Positions 8,159 to 14,937 of a stretch of 15,188 nucleotides of DNA are shown one piece after another. Below the pieces are notes generated by a model that was not told the DNA's origin, ran no database searches, and saw nothing but the letters and a program-made list of their open reading frames with translations. The stretch spans positions 1 through 15,188 of the forward strand of contig NZ_CAMPHH010000052.1 in the NCBI RefSeq assembly GCF_946885855.1, read 5' to 3'. Origin of the DNA: an uncultured Actinotalea sp. (GTDB lineage: Bacteria > Actinomycetota > Actinomycetes > Actinomycetales > Cellulomonadaceae). The position numbers were made by a program, and so were the translations under genes. Positions within the stretch are counted from its first letter, which is position 1. Each line of letters starts with the position of its first letter.

Positions 8159-9768
8159 TTCTCCTCCTCCTCGCGGGTGTCGCCCGGCTGCGCGGGCTGT
8201 CCGCCCGCCGGCTCGTCGGCGTCGCCCAGCACGGTGTGGTGGCTCGCGGCGCTGCGCCGCGCCTCCTCGAGCGGGACCCCGGCCATCATGAGGCCGAGCA
8301 CGTCCCGGCCCGTGTCCCCCGGGACGACGGCGACGACGCGCCCGCGGTACATCACCGCGATCCGGTCGGCGAGCGCGAGGACCTCGTCGAGCTCCGTGGA
8401 GACGATGATCACGGCGGTGCCGGCGTCGCGCTCGCGGACGATCCGCTTGTGCACGAACTCGATCGACCCGACGTCGAGGCCGCGGGTCGGTTGCGAGGCG
8501 ATGAGGACCCGCAGCGGCCGGGACAGCTCGCGCGCGAGCACGACCTTCTGCTGGTTGCCGCCGGAGAGGGTGCTGACCGGGTCCTGCACGGAGGTGAGCC
8601 GGATGTCGAACTCCTCCGCGCGCCGGGTGGCGTTGTCCGCGACCTTCGTCGGGCTGAGCGAGCCGGCCCGCGCGAACGGGGGCTTGTCGTGCAGGTCCAG
8701 CACGAGGTTCTCCGCGACGGAGAACGTGGAGATGAGGCCGTCGGTGCTGCGGTCCTCGGGCACGAAGCCCAGCCCGGCGTCCAGCACCTGGTCCACGCTG
8801 CGACCCAGCAGCTCCTTGCCGTCCAGCGTCACCGAGCCGGCGGCGGCGTGGGTCAGGCCGAGGATCGTCTCGGCCAGCTCCGACTGCCCGTTGCCCTGCA
8901 CGCCGGCGACGGCGAGGATCTCCCCGCCGTGGACGTCGAAGGAAACGTCGTCCACGACCCTCGTCCCACCCGGGGTGATGACCGTGAGCTCCTTGACCAC
9001 GAGCGTCGCGTCGCCGGGCTGCGCGGGCGCCTTCTCGACGCCGAGGGAGACCGAGCGGCCGACCATCTTGGACGCGAGCGACGCCTCGGCCTCGTCGGGG
9101 GTCGCCGTACCGACGACCTTGCCGCGACGGATGACGGTGATCGCGTCGGCGACCGCACGGACCTCCCGCAGCTTGTGGGTGATGAAGACGATCGTGGTGC
9201 CGGACGCCTTGAGCTGCCGCATGATCTCGATGAGCTCGTCGGTCTCCTGGGGCGTGAGCACCGCGGTCGGCTCGTCGAGGATGAGGACCCTGGCGTCCCG
9301 GCTGAGCGCCTTGATGATCTCCACCCGCTGCTGCACGCCGACGGGCAGCTCCTCCACGAGCGCGTCCGGGTCGACGTCGAAGCCGAACCGGTCCGAGATC
9401 TCCCGGACGAGCCGTCGCGCGGCGTCCAAGTCGATGAGACGCCCCGCGCCCTTGATCGGCTCGTGCCCGAGGACGACGTTCTCGGCGACCGTGAACACGG
9501 GGATGAGCATGAAGTGCTGGTGGACCATGCCGATGCCCGCCGCCATGGCGTCGCCCGGCCCGGAGAACGTCGTCGGCGTGCCGTCGACGACGATCTCGCC
9601 CTCGTCCGGCTGGTAGAGCCCGTAGAGGACGTTCATCAGGGTGGACTTGCCCGCACCGTTCTCCCCGAGGAGGGCGTGGATCTCGCCCTCGGCGAAGGAC
9701 AGGTCGATGTGGTCGTTGGCCACCAGCGGACCGAACCGCTTGGTGATGCCTCGAAGCTCGAGCTTCAC
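8155..9768 (-). CDS. ABC transporter ATPase with two nucleotide-binding domains, nucleoside uptake
   Basis: The 537-residue cytoplasmic protein energises the two permeases (YufO/NupO/RbsA architecture). Domain 1 has Walker A GENGAGKST (35-43), a variant signature LPVGVQQR (141-148), Walker B VLILDEP (161-167) and switch His198. Domain 2 has a degenerate Walker A, GVQGNGQSE (289-297, Lys replaced by Gln), a full LSGGNQQK signature (401-408) and a degenerate Walker B, VLIASQPTRGLD (421-432). This asymmetry is typical of the family and implies one competent ATP site, that of domain 1 Walker motifs with the domain 2 signature. The GTG start at 9766-9768 has GGAGGT about 10 bases upstream. A roughly 220-base gap with tandem hairpins separates it from the lipoprotein gene. 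Confidence 0.95.
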   Translation of the reverse strand: MKLELRGITKRFGPLVANDHIDLSFAEGEIHALLGENGAGKSTLMNVLYGLYQPDEGEIVVDGTPTTFSGPGDAMAAGIGMVHQHFMLIPVFTVAENVVLGHEPIKGAGRLIDLDAARRLVREISDRFGFDVDPDALVEELPVGVQQRVEIIKALSRDARVLILDEPTAVLTPQETDELIEIMRQLKASGTTIVFITHKLREVRAVADAITVIRRGKVVGTATPDEAEASLASKMVGRSVSLGVEKAPAQPGDATLVVKELTVITPGGTRVVDDVSFDVHGGEILAVAGVQGNGQSELAETILGLTHAAAGSVTLDGKELLGRSVDQVLDAGLGFVPEDRSTDGLISTFSVAENLVLDLHDKPPFARAGSLSPTKVADNATRRAEEFDIRLTSVQDPVSTLSGGNQQKVVLARELSRPLRVLIASQPTRGLDVGSIEFVHKRIVRERDAGTAVIIVSTELDEVLALADRIAVMYRGRVVAVVPGDTGRDVLGLMMAGVPLEEARRSAASHHTVLGDADEPAGGQPAQPGDTREEEEK

Positions 9769-9905
9769 AGTCGCGCAGACCTCCAGTTCCGTGGTGTCGG
9801 ATCGGGACCGGGGCGTCGCTGCCCTCGTCTGCCCGGCTGTGCCTGTCAGGCCCGCAGGCCCGTCCGAACCGTACTACCCGGTGCTCGCCCGTCGGCAGGA
9901 CCGAC

Positions 9906-9931
9906 GCGGCGCCCCACCGGGAGGGCGCCGC
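9906..9931 (-). terminator. Second hairpin after the lipoprotein gene
   Basis: GCGGCGCCC (9906-9914) pairs with GGGCGCCGC (9923-9931), a perfect 9-bp stem with an 8-base loop. On the - strand transcript it directly follows the larger 20-bp hairpin and shares its boundary base. No U-run follows. It probably reinforces partial termination or 3'-end protection between the lipoprotein and ATPase genes. Confidence 0.5.
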
Positions 9932-9974
9932 ACGCTCAGCGGCCCAGGGCTTTCGCCCTGGGCCGCTGAGCGTG
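9931..9974 (-). terminator. 20-bp perfect hairpin with GAAA loop after the lipoprotein gene
   Basis: Bases 9931-9950 are the exact reverse complement of 9955-9974, leaving a 4-base loop that reads GAAA on the - strand, a GNRA-type tetraloop. The stem starts 16 bases after the stop of the lipoprotein gene and there is no U-run. This position, between a binding-protein gene and the transporter genes, fits a partial terminator and RNA-stabilising element that gives more binding protein than transporter. The symmetry is seen; the role is inferred from other ABC operons. Confidence 0.75.
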
Positions 9975-9990
9975 GGTCAGGCTGAGAGCC

Positions 9991-11133
9991 TCACTCGACC
10001 GGCGTGGCCGAGGGCGACTCGACGACGAGCTCGCCGGAGATGATCTGCTCCCGCAGCGCGTCCACGGCCTCGACGAGGGCCGGGTCGACCTGGTCCTCGA
10101 AGTCGTGCAGCGGGGCGATGTCCACGCCGCCGTTCTCGAGCGTGCCGACGTACGGGTCCGAGGTGAACTCGCCGTTCACCGACTCCTCGATGGTGTCGAA
10201 GACCGAGACCGCGATCTGCTTGAGCACGGACGTCAGGATGAGCGACTTGTACTGCTCGTTCGCCGGCTGGAGGTAGCCGTCGGAGTCGACCCAGATCACG
10301 GAGACGCCGTCGGCCTGGCTCGCCGCGTTGAGCGCGCCGGCGCCCACGGGACCGGCGACCGGGAGGATGACGTCCGCACCGGAGGCGATGAACTGCTCGG
10401 AGGTCGCGCGACCGTTCTCCGTGTTGGTGAAGTCGCCGGTCATGGAGCCCGTCTGGGCCTCCTTGTCCCAGCCGAGCACCTGGACGTCGGCCCCGTTGTC
10501 CTCGTTGTACTTGGCGACGCCGTCGACGAAGCCGTCCATGAAGATCGTGACCGACGGGAACGGCTGGCCGCCGAAGGTGGCGACGGTCCCGGTCTCCGAC
10601 TGGCCCGCCGCGAGGTAGCCGGCGAGGAACGCGGCCTCGTGCGTGTTGAACAGCAGCGGCTTGGCGTTGTCGTACGTCACCGGCGCGAAGTCGGCGTCGG
10701 AGAACGCGGAGTCCACGAGCGCGAAGTTGATGTCGGGGTTGGCCTCGGCACCGGCCTGGATGGCGTCCTCGAGGGCGAAGCCGACGCCGATGATGAGGTT
10801 GCAGCCCTCCTGGACCATCGAGTCCACGTTGCCGGCGTACTGGCCGGGGTCGGTCGACTCGGCGGTGCGGATCTCGACGCCGAGCTCGCTCTCGGCCTGC
10901 TCGAGGCCGTTGAACGCCGACTCGTTGAAGGACGCGTCGTCGAAGCCGCCCTCGTCCGAGATCATGCAGGCGATGAACTCGGCCTCCTCGCCACCGCCGT
11001 CGGTGGTCTCCTCGGCCGTGGGCTCGTCGCCACCGGCTGCCGGCGACTCCTCGTCCTCGGGGGCCGCGCCACAGGCGGCCAGGGTCAGTGCCGTCGCGGC
11101 AGCCAGGGCCGCGACTCGCGTCACTCTCTTCAC
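9991..11133 (-). CDS. BMP/PnrA-family nucleoside-binding lipoprotein
   Basis: The 380-residue product is the extracytoplasmic substrate-binding protein of the ABC transporter. It has a lipoprotein signal: KR at 2-3, a hydrophobic stretch, and the lipobox LAAC with lipid-carrying Cys21. An acidic Asp/Glu/Gly/Pro linker of about 30 residues follows. The mature domain shows the PnrA/Med pattern: SDEGGFDDASFNESAFNGLE, NLIIGVGF, FALVDSAF, EAAFLAGYLAAG, VTIFMDGFVDGV, VILPVAGPVGAGAL and VIWVDSD. The nucleoside specificity is inferred from the family and from the salvage genes downstream. GTG at 11131-11133 is chosen because AGGAG lies 6 bases upstream and the signal peptide starts there; the frame stays open far upstream but with non-protein-like composition. 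It heads the nine-gene block. Confidence 0.95.
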   Translation of the reverse strand: MKRVTRVAALAAATALTLAACGAAPEDEESPAAGGDEPTAEETTDGGGEEAEFIACMISDEGGFDDASFNESAFNGLEQAESELGVEIRTAESTDPGQYAGNVDSMVQEGCNLIIGVGFALEDAIQAGAEANPDINFALVDSAFSDADFAPVTYDNAKPLLFNTHEAAFLAGYLAAGQSETGTVATFGGQPFPSVTIFMDGFVDGVAKYNEDNGADVQVLGWDKEAQTGSMTGDFTNTENGRATSEQFIASGADVILPVAGPVGAGALNAASQADGVSVIWVDSDGYLQPANEQYKSLILTSVLKQIAVSVFDTIEESVNGEFTSDPYVGTLENGGVDIAPLHDFEDQVDPALVEAVDALREQIISGELVVESPSATPVE

Positions 11134-11136
11134 GTC

Positions 11137-11249
11137 GTACTCCTGTTTCGTCAACTCGACGTCGGGGCCGCGGGTGCCCGCGGCGGTTCCGCCGGCACCC
11201 TTGCCGCGGACCGACCCGCCGGTCGGCCGGGTTCGGCGAGGCCACCCTA
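11137..11249 (-). promoter_or_regulatory. Candidate promoter and structured leader of the lipoprotein operon
   Basis: On the - strand TAGGGT (11244-11249) matches the actinobacterial -10 pattern; no good -35 is visible. Transcription starting near 11237 would give a leader of about 100 bases. It holds a stem CCGACC/GGTCGG (11211-11226), then CGGCGG-TT-CCGCCG (11181-11194) and GCCGCGGG-TG-CCCGCGGC (11167-11184). The last two share bases 11181-11184 and exclude each other. The AGGAG ribosome site (11140-11144) is outside these stems. I do not recognise a known riboswitch. Confidence 0.4.
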
Positions 11250-11344
11250 GTGCTCGGTTTGTCCCGGTCGGGTTACCGGTTGGTACGTCCGGGTGTTCCG
11301 TTACGCAACCGGAATACAGCGAGGCGGCCGGAGCCCGGCCGGAA

Positions 11345-11394
11345 GGGACCCAGGTCCCGGGCCGGACGGCCGGCACCGGCCTCGGCCCGGGCCG
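11345..11394 (-). terminator. Tandem hairpins after the M20 amidohydrolase gene
   Basis: Three GC-rich symmetric elements follow the stop of the M20 gene: the 12-bp palindrome CGGCCCGGGCCG (11383-11394), GGCCGG-CA-CCGGCC (11368-11381) and GGGACC-CA-GGTCCC (11345-11358). No U-run is present. Their position just after the stop and before the next promoter supports a terminator role. Confidence 0.5.
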
Positions 11395-11404
11395 CCCGAC
11401 CGGC

Positions 11405-12652
11405 TCAGGCGCCGCTTGCGGCCGGGCGCCCCGCGGCGCCGTCGTCGGGGACGCCCGCGAGCACCGCGACGCGCGCCAGGAGCTGCGCCCCGATGCCGAT
11501 GGCCCGCTCGTCCACGCGCAGGTCGCCCTGGTGCAGGTCGAACGCCGGCCCGCCCGGCGCGCGGGTGCCCAGCCGCGCCATCGCCCCCGGCGCACGCGTG
11601 AGGAGCCACGCGAAGTCCTCGCCACCGAGCGACTGCTCCGTCAGCACGACGCCCCCCTCCCCCAGCATGTCGCGCCCGGCCCGGTCCAGGAGCCGCGTGG
11701 CGTGCTCGTCGTTGACGACCGGCGGGACCCCGCGCTGCACGACCACCTCGGCCTCGACGTCGTAGGGCGCGACGACGTGCTCGACCGCCTCCCTCAGCAC
11801 CCGCGCGGCGTCCTCCCAGGCCCGGGCCTCCAGGCACCGCAGCGTGCCGCGCACGTGGCCGACGGCGGGGATCGCGTTCGGGGCCGCGCCGGCGTGGACG
11901 ATGCCCCAGGTGAGATTGACGCCGGCGCGCGGGTCGAGGCGGCGGCCGAGGACGGCGGGCACCTCGGTGACGACCTTGCCGAGCGCGAAGACCAGGTCGC
12001 CCGTCACGTGCGGCCGCGACGTGTGGCCGCCGGGCGAGGTGAGGTGCACCGAGACGTCGTCGGAGGCCGACGTGATGGCGCCGATCCTCGTCCCCACGTG
12101 GCCGACCTCCAGACGCGGGTCGCAGTGCACCGCGAACACCTGGCCGACGCCGTCCATCGCGCCGCCGTCGATGGCGTCGAGGGCGCCGCCGGGCTGCACC
12201 TCCTCGGCGGCCTGGAAGAGCAGGCGCACCCCCGTGGGCAGGTCGCCCGTCGCCGCCAGCCGCGCGAGGACCAGGCCGGCGCCCAGGACGGCGGCGGTGT
12301 GCACGTCGTGGCCGCAGGCGTGGGCCACACCGGGCGTCGTCGACTCCCAGGGCTCGCCGCAGCGGTCCGGCACGGGCAGTGCGTCCAGGTCGGCGCGCAG
12401 GAGGATCCGCCGCCGTCCGGTCGCCATCGCCCCGGGCCCGATGTCGCACACCAGGCCCGTGCCGGGCAACGGGCGGGGCTCGAGGCCCGCCGCCCGGAGC
12501 CGGTCGGCGACGAGGTCCGTCGACCGCCGCTCGGTCCGCGCCAGCTCGGGGTGCGCGTGCAGCTCCCGACGGACTGCGACGAGCTCGTCCTCGAGTGCGA
12601 CGACGGCGGCGCGGATGCGCTCGGCGGGCACGGTCGTGGAGGTCTCGATCAC
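11405..12652 (-). CDS. M20D-family amidohydrolase / metallopeptidase
   Basis: The 415-residue cytoplasmic enzyme belongs to the aminoacylase-hippurate hydrolase group, which removes acyl groups from amino acids using two metal ions. Motifs are RRELHAHPELARTE (28-41), LLRADLDALPV (84-94), HACGHDVHTA (111-120, metal ligands Cys113 and His115), FQAAEEVQPGGA (146-157, catalytic and metal Glu149/Glu150), AVHCDP (174-179, His176), SPGGHTSRPH (206-215) in the lid domain and LGGEDFAWLL near the C-terminus. Substrate cannot be told from sequence; N-acyl amino acids, indole-acetyl or peptidoglycan-derived amides are options. The GTG at 12650-12652 is preferred because a TACCCT box ends 6 bases upstream; an in-frame GTG at 12725-12727 would overlap the upstream gene by 29 bases. 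It follows manC by 46 bases. Confidence 0.92.
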   Translation of the reverse strand: MIETSTTVPAERIRAAVVALEDELVAVRRELHAHPELARTERRSTDLVADRLRAAGLEPRPLPGTGLVCDIGPGAMATGRRRILLRADLDALPVPDRCGEPWESTTPGVAHACGHDVHTAAVLGAGLVLARLAATGDLPTGVRLLFQAAEEVQPGGALDAIDGGAMDGVGQVFAVHCDPRLEVGHVGTRIGAITSASDDVSVHLTSPGGHTSRPHVTGDLVFALGKVVTEVPAVLGRRLDPRAGVNLTWGIVHAGAAPNAIPAVGHVRGTLRCLEARAWEDAARVLREAVEHVVAPYDVEAEVVVQRGVPPVVNDEHATRLLDRAGRDMLGEGGVVLTEQSLGGEDFAWLLTRAPGAMARLGTRAPGGPAFDLHQGDLRVDERAIGIGAQLLARVAVLAGVPDDGAAGRPAASGA

Positions 12653-12658
12653 CCCACG

Positions 12659-12664
12659 AGGGTA
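12659..12664 (-). promoter_or_regulatory. Candidate leaderless -10 box for the M20 gene
   Basis: TACCCT on the - strand ends 6 bases before the GTG start, the spacing expected when transcription begins at the start codon. There is no Shine-Dalgarno sequence. A small GCCCC-GGC-GGGGC hairpin lies just upstream (12668-12680). No clear -35 is present. Confidence 0.4.
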
Positions 12665-12698
12665 GTTGCCCCGCCGGGGCCCGACCCGCGCAGGCCGG

Positions 12699-13805
12699 TC
12701 AGAGCAGGTCCTCCCGGCCCGCGGCACGCAGCGCGTCGACGACGCCCTTGACCCCCTGGGCGTGCTCCCGCGTGGTCACCAGCACCGCGTCGCGGGTGTC
12801 GACGACGACGGCGTCCGGGATGCCGAGCACCGCGACGAGACGCCCCGAGGACGCGGCGACCAGCGGACGCGCCGCGTCCAGCACGACCACGTCGGCGCGC
12901 TCGCCCAGCACCCGCACGTCGTCGGCGCCCGCGGGCAGGAGTCCTGCGAGGGAGGCGAAGTCGCCCACGTCGTCCCAGGCGAACTCCCCGGGCACGACGG
13001 CCACGCCGCCCTCCGCCGCGACGGGCTCCGCGACGGCGTGGTCGATCGCGATGCGCTGCAGGCCCGGCCACAGGCGGTCGAGGACCTCCGCGCGGCGGGG
13101 CGTGTCCCAGGCGGCGGCGATCTCGCGGAGCCCGGCGTGCAGCTGCGGGAGGAGCCGCTCGAGGTGCGCCAGCAGCACCTGGGCCCGGACGAGGAAGATG
13201 CCCGCGTTCCACCGGTACTCGCCGGTCGCGAGGTACTCGGCGGCCGTCTGGGCGTCGGGCTTCTCCGTGAAGCCCGCGGCGCGGCACGCGTCGGGAGCTC
13301 CCTCGAGCCCGAGCGGCGCGCCGCCGCGGACGTAGCCGAACGCCGTCGACGGACCCGTCGCGGTGATCCCGATGGTGACGACGTGGCCGGCCCGCGCCGC
13401 GACGACGCCCTGGCGGACAGCCTCGGCGAAACCCGGGCCGTCGTCGACGACCTGGTCGGCCGCGAACGACCCGACGACGGGGTCACCGTGCCGCTGGGCG
13501 AGGACGGCGGCGGCCAGGCCGATCGCCGCCATCGAGTCACGCGGCGACGGCTCGGCCAGCACGTCGCCCTCGGCCAGCCCGGGCAGCTGCTCACGCACCG
13601 CGGCGACGTGCCGCTGCCCCGTCACGACGACGACGCCCCGGCTCAGCGGCGTGAGCCGGTCCACCGTGGCCTGCAGGAGGCTGCGCCCGCTCCCGGTGAG
13701 GTCGTGGAGGAACTTGGGCGAGCCGGCCCGGGACAGCGGCCACAGCCGCGTGCCGGCGCCACCCGCGGGCACGATCGCGAACAGGTCGTCGGTGGAGGTC
13801 GTCAC
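12699..13805 (-). CDS. manC: Mannose-1-phosphate guanylyltransferase
   Basis: The 368-residue cytoplasmic enzyme joins GTP and mannose-1-phosphate into GDP-mannose for glycans, lipoglycans or protein mannosylation. It has the nucleotidyltransferase signature IVPAGGAGTRLWPLSR (11-26) with Lys31 shortly after, AEPSPRDSMAAIGLAA (84-99), FTEKPD (179-184) and WNAGIF (199-204). The usual DH pair of this family, which sits in a PxDH motif, reads AADQVV here (115-120), a small deviation. Length matches the single-domain form without the C-terminal isomerase domain. The GTG at 13803-13805 is chosen since the protein start just precedes the nucleotide loop; upstream in-frame sequence looks non-coding. 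Before it, CAGGAT ends 6 bases away and could be either a weak ribosome site or a leaderless -10. It is divergent from the sdh operon. Confidence 0.93.
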   Translation of the reverse strand: MTTSTDDLFAIVPAGGAGTRLWPLSRAGSPKFLHDLTGSGRSLLQATVDRLTPLSRGVVVVTGQRHVAAVREQLPGLAEGDVLAEPSPRDSMAAIGLAAAVLAQRHGDPVVGSFAADQVVDDGPGFAEAVRQGVVAARAGHVVTIGITATGPSTAFGYVRGGAPLGLEGAPDACRAAGFTEKPDAQTAAEYLATGEYRWNAGIFLVRAQVLLAHLERLLPQLHAGLREIAAAWDTPRRAEVLDRLWPGLQRIAIDHAVAEPVAAEGGVAVVPGEFAWDDVGDFASLAGLLPAGADDVRVLGERADVVVLDAARPLVAASSGRLVAVLGIPDAVVVDTRDAVLVTTREHAQGVKGVVDALRAAGREDLL

Positions 13806-13831
13806 CCGTCGATCCTGGCAGAACCCTCGCC

Positions 13832-13847
13832 TGTGGCTTTGATCACA
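13832..13847. promoter_or_regulatory. CRP/GlxR-like binding site between manC and sdhC
   Basis: TGTGGCTTTGATCACA differs by one base from the CRP/GlxR consensus TGTGA-N6-TCACA, and with flanking bases forms CTGTG...CACAG. It lies 27 bases from the manC start and about 110 bases upstream of the presumed sdhC -10. GlxR control of sdh genes is established in Corynebacterium glutamicum. The match is by eye. Confidence 0.55.
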
Positions 13848-13941
13848 GCGGACGCGGCACACGCGCCTGCGCCGTGCGGGCGGGACCGTCGTCCCTTGCG
13901 GATCGCTGAGCCGGCGCGGGCCGGGGCGTGCGCCGGAGTCG

Positions 13942-13994
13942 TACAGTGAGGGCCGCAGCGCCGTACCCGACCACCGGGGGTCGGGCGGCCCGAC
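13942..13994 (+). promoter_or_regulatory. Candidate sdhC promoter -10 and leader hairpins
   Basis: TACAGT (13942-13947) fits TAnnnT and would give a leader of about 75 bases. A 7-bp inverted repeat CCGGCGC/GCGCCGG (13911-13936) lies just upstream of the -10. In the leader, CCCGACC (13966-13972) can pair with GGTCGGG (13979-13985), while GTCGGG (13980-13985) can instead pair with CCCGAC (13989-13994). No recognisable -35 was found. Confidence 0.4.
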
Positions 13995-14029
13995 AGCGAC
14001 GACGTCGTCCCTTGACCGGAGGTCCCACA

Positions 14030-14407
14030 GTGCCCGAGAAGCCGGCCGGCACGCTCTACCGAGGCCGCGAGGGGATGTGGTCCTGGGTGGCCCACCGCGT
14101 GACCGGCTTCCTCATCTTCTTCTTCCTGCTGGTCCACGTGCTCGACACCTCGCTCGTGCGGGTGTCCCCCGAGGCGTACAACCTCGTGATCGGCGCGTAC
14201 AAGAACCCGATCATGGGTCTCGGTGAGGCCGGTCTCGTCGCGGCGATCGTCTACCACGCGTTCAACGGCATCCGCGTCATGCTCGTGGACTTCTGGTCCC
14301 AGGGCACCCGCTACCAGCGCGTCATGCTCTGGGTCGTCGTCGGCCTCGTGGTCGTGACGATGGCGGGCTTCCTCCCCCGGCACCTCGCGAACGTCTTCGG
14401 AGGCTGA
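14030..14407 (+). CDS. sdhC: Succinate dehydrogenase cytochrome b556 subunit
   Basis: The 125-residue membrane subunit anchors succinate dehydrogenase and carries haem b with SdhD, passing electrons from succinate to menaquinone or a related quinone. It has three hydrophobic helices (roughly 22-40, 65-85 and 98-117). AHRVTGF (21-27) matches the SdhC signature that places Arg23 near the quinone site. YHAFNGIRVMLVDF (75-88) matches the E. coli YHVVVGIRHMMMDF segment, so His76 is the likely haem ligand. The GTG at 14030-14032 follows GGAGG by 7 bases; the open frame further upstream has no RBS and is leader sequence. sdhD follows after 3 bases. Confidence 0.95.
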   Translation: MPEKPAGTLYRGREGMWSWVAHRVTGFLIFFFLLVHVLDTSLVRVSPEAYNLVIGAYKNPIMGLGEAGLVAAIVYHAFNGIRVMLVDFWSQGTRYQRVMLWVVVGLVVVTMAGFLPRHLANVFGG

Positions 14408-14410
14408 ACC

Positions 14411-14881
14411 ATGGCGACGACGACCCCCACCGGCAGCATCGCCGCACCGCGCAGTGCCCGCGCCGTGCGCTCGCGCGGCACCTCGCGCACCAACATGGAG
14501 ATGGTCGGCTGGCTCTTCATGCGTCTGTCCGGCGTCCTGCTCCTGGTCCTGATCTTCGGCCACCTCTTCGTCAACCTCATGGTCGGCGAGGGGATCAACC
14601 GGATCGACTTCGCCTTCGTGGGCGGCAAGTGGGCCTCCCCGTTCTGGCAGTTCTGGGACCTCGCCATGCTGTGGCTCGCGATGATCCACGGGACGAACGG
14701 CATGCGGACGATCATCAACGACTACGCCGAGAAGGACCGGACGCGCCTCGTCCTCAAGTCGCTGCTCTACCTGGCGTTCCTCCTCACCGTCGTCCTGGGC
14801 ACCCTCGTGATCTTCACGTTCGAGCCGTGCCCGATCGGTGCCCCGGCCGACCTGCTGCCCTCGTTCTGCCCGGCGCCCTGA
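14411..14881 (+). CDS. sdhD: Succinate dehydrogenase hydrophobic membrane anchor subunit
   Basis: The 156-residue protein is the second membrane anchor of complex II. A 30-residue basic, Ser/Thr-rich N-terminus precedes three membrane helices (about 34-57, 80-98 and 114-137). HGTNGMRTIINDY (93-105) corresponds to the E. coli SdhD stretch from His71 to Tyr83, so His93 is the probable second haem ligand and Asp104/Tyr105 line the quinone pocket. FGHLFVNL (49-56) is typical of actinobacterial SdhD. The ATG at 14411 uses a GGAGG in the last codons of sdhC, 7 to 8 bases away, so the two are tightly coupled. A short tail with two Cys (140 and 153) follows the last helix. Confidence 0.95.
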   Translation: MATTTPTGSIAAPRSARAVRSRGTSRTNMEMVGWLFMRLSGVLLLVLIFGHLFVNLMVGEGINRIDFAFVGGKWASPFWQFWDLAMLWLAMIHGTNGMRTIINDYAEKDRTRLVLKSLLYLAFLLTVVLGTLVIFTFEPCPIGAPADLLPSFCPAP

Positions 14882-14937
14882 CGACGCACGCCCCGACCGC
14901 CACCGAACCTCCACCGACGAAGGACTGACGAGAACCG

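Noticed and set aside
8119..9969. 616-residue + strand open frame opposite the ATPase
   Set aside because: Antisense shadow of a well-supported two-domain ATPase with complete motifs.
11134..11249. Purine riboswitch in the lipoprotein leader
   Set aside because: No three-way junction with the conserved loop and core bases could be seen; only simple GC-rich stems.
11250..11310. GlnR boxes (GTnAC-n6-GnAAC)
   Set aside because: Some words match, but the spacing and the second half-sites do not form a proper pair.
11134..11625. N-terminal extension of the lipoprotein frame
   Set aside because: The extension is Arg/Gly-rich, overlaps the M20 gene and would bury the signal peptide and lipobox; the GTG at 11133 has a good ribosome site.
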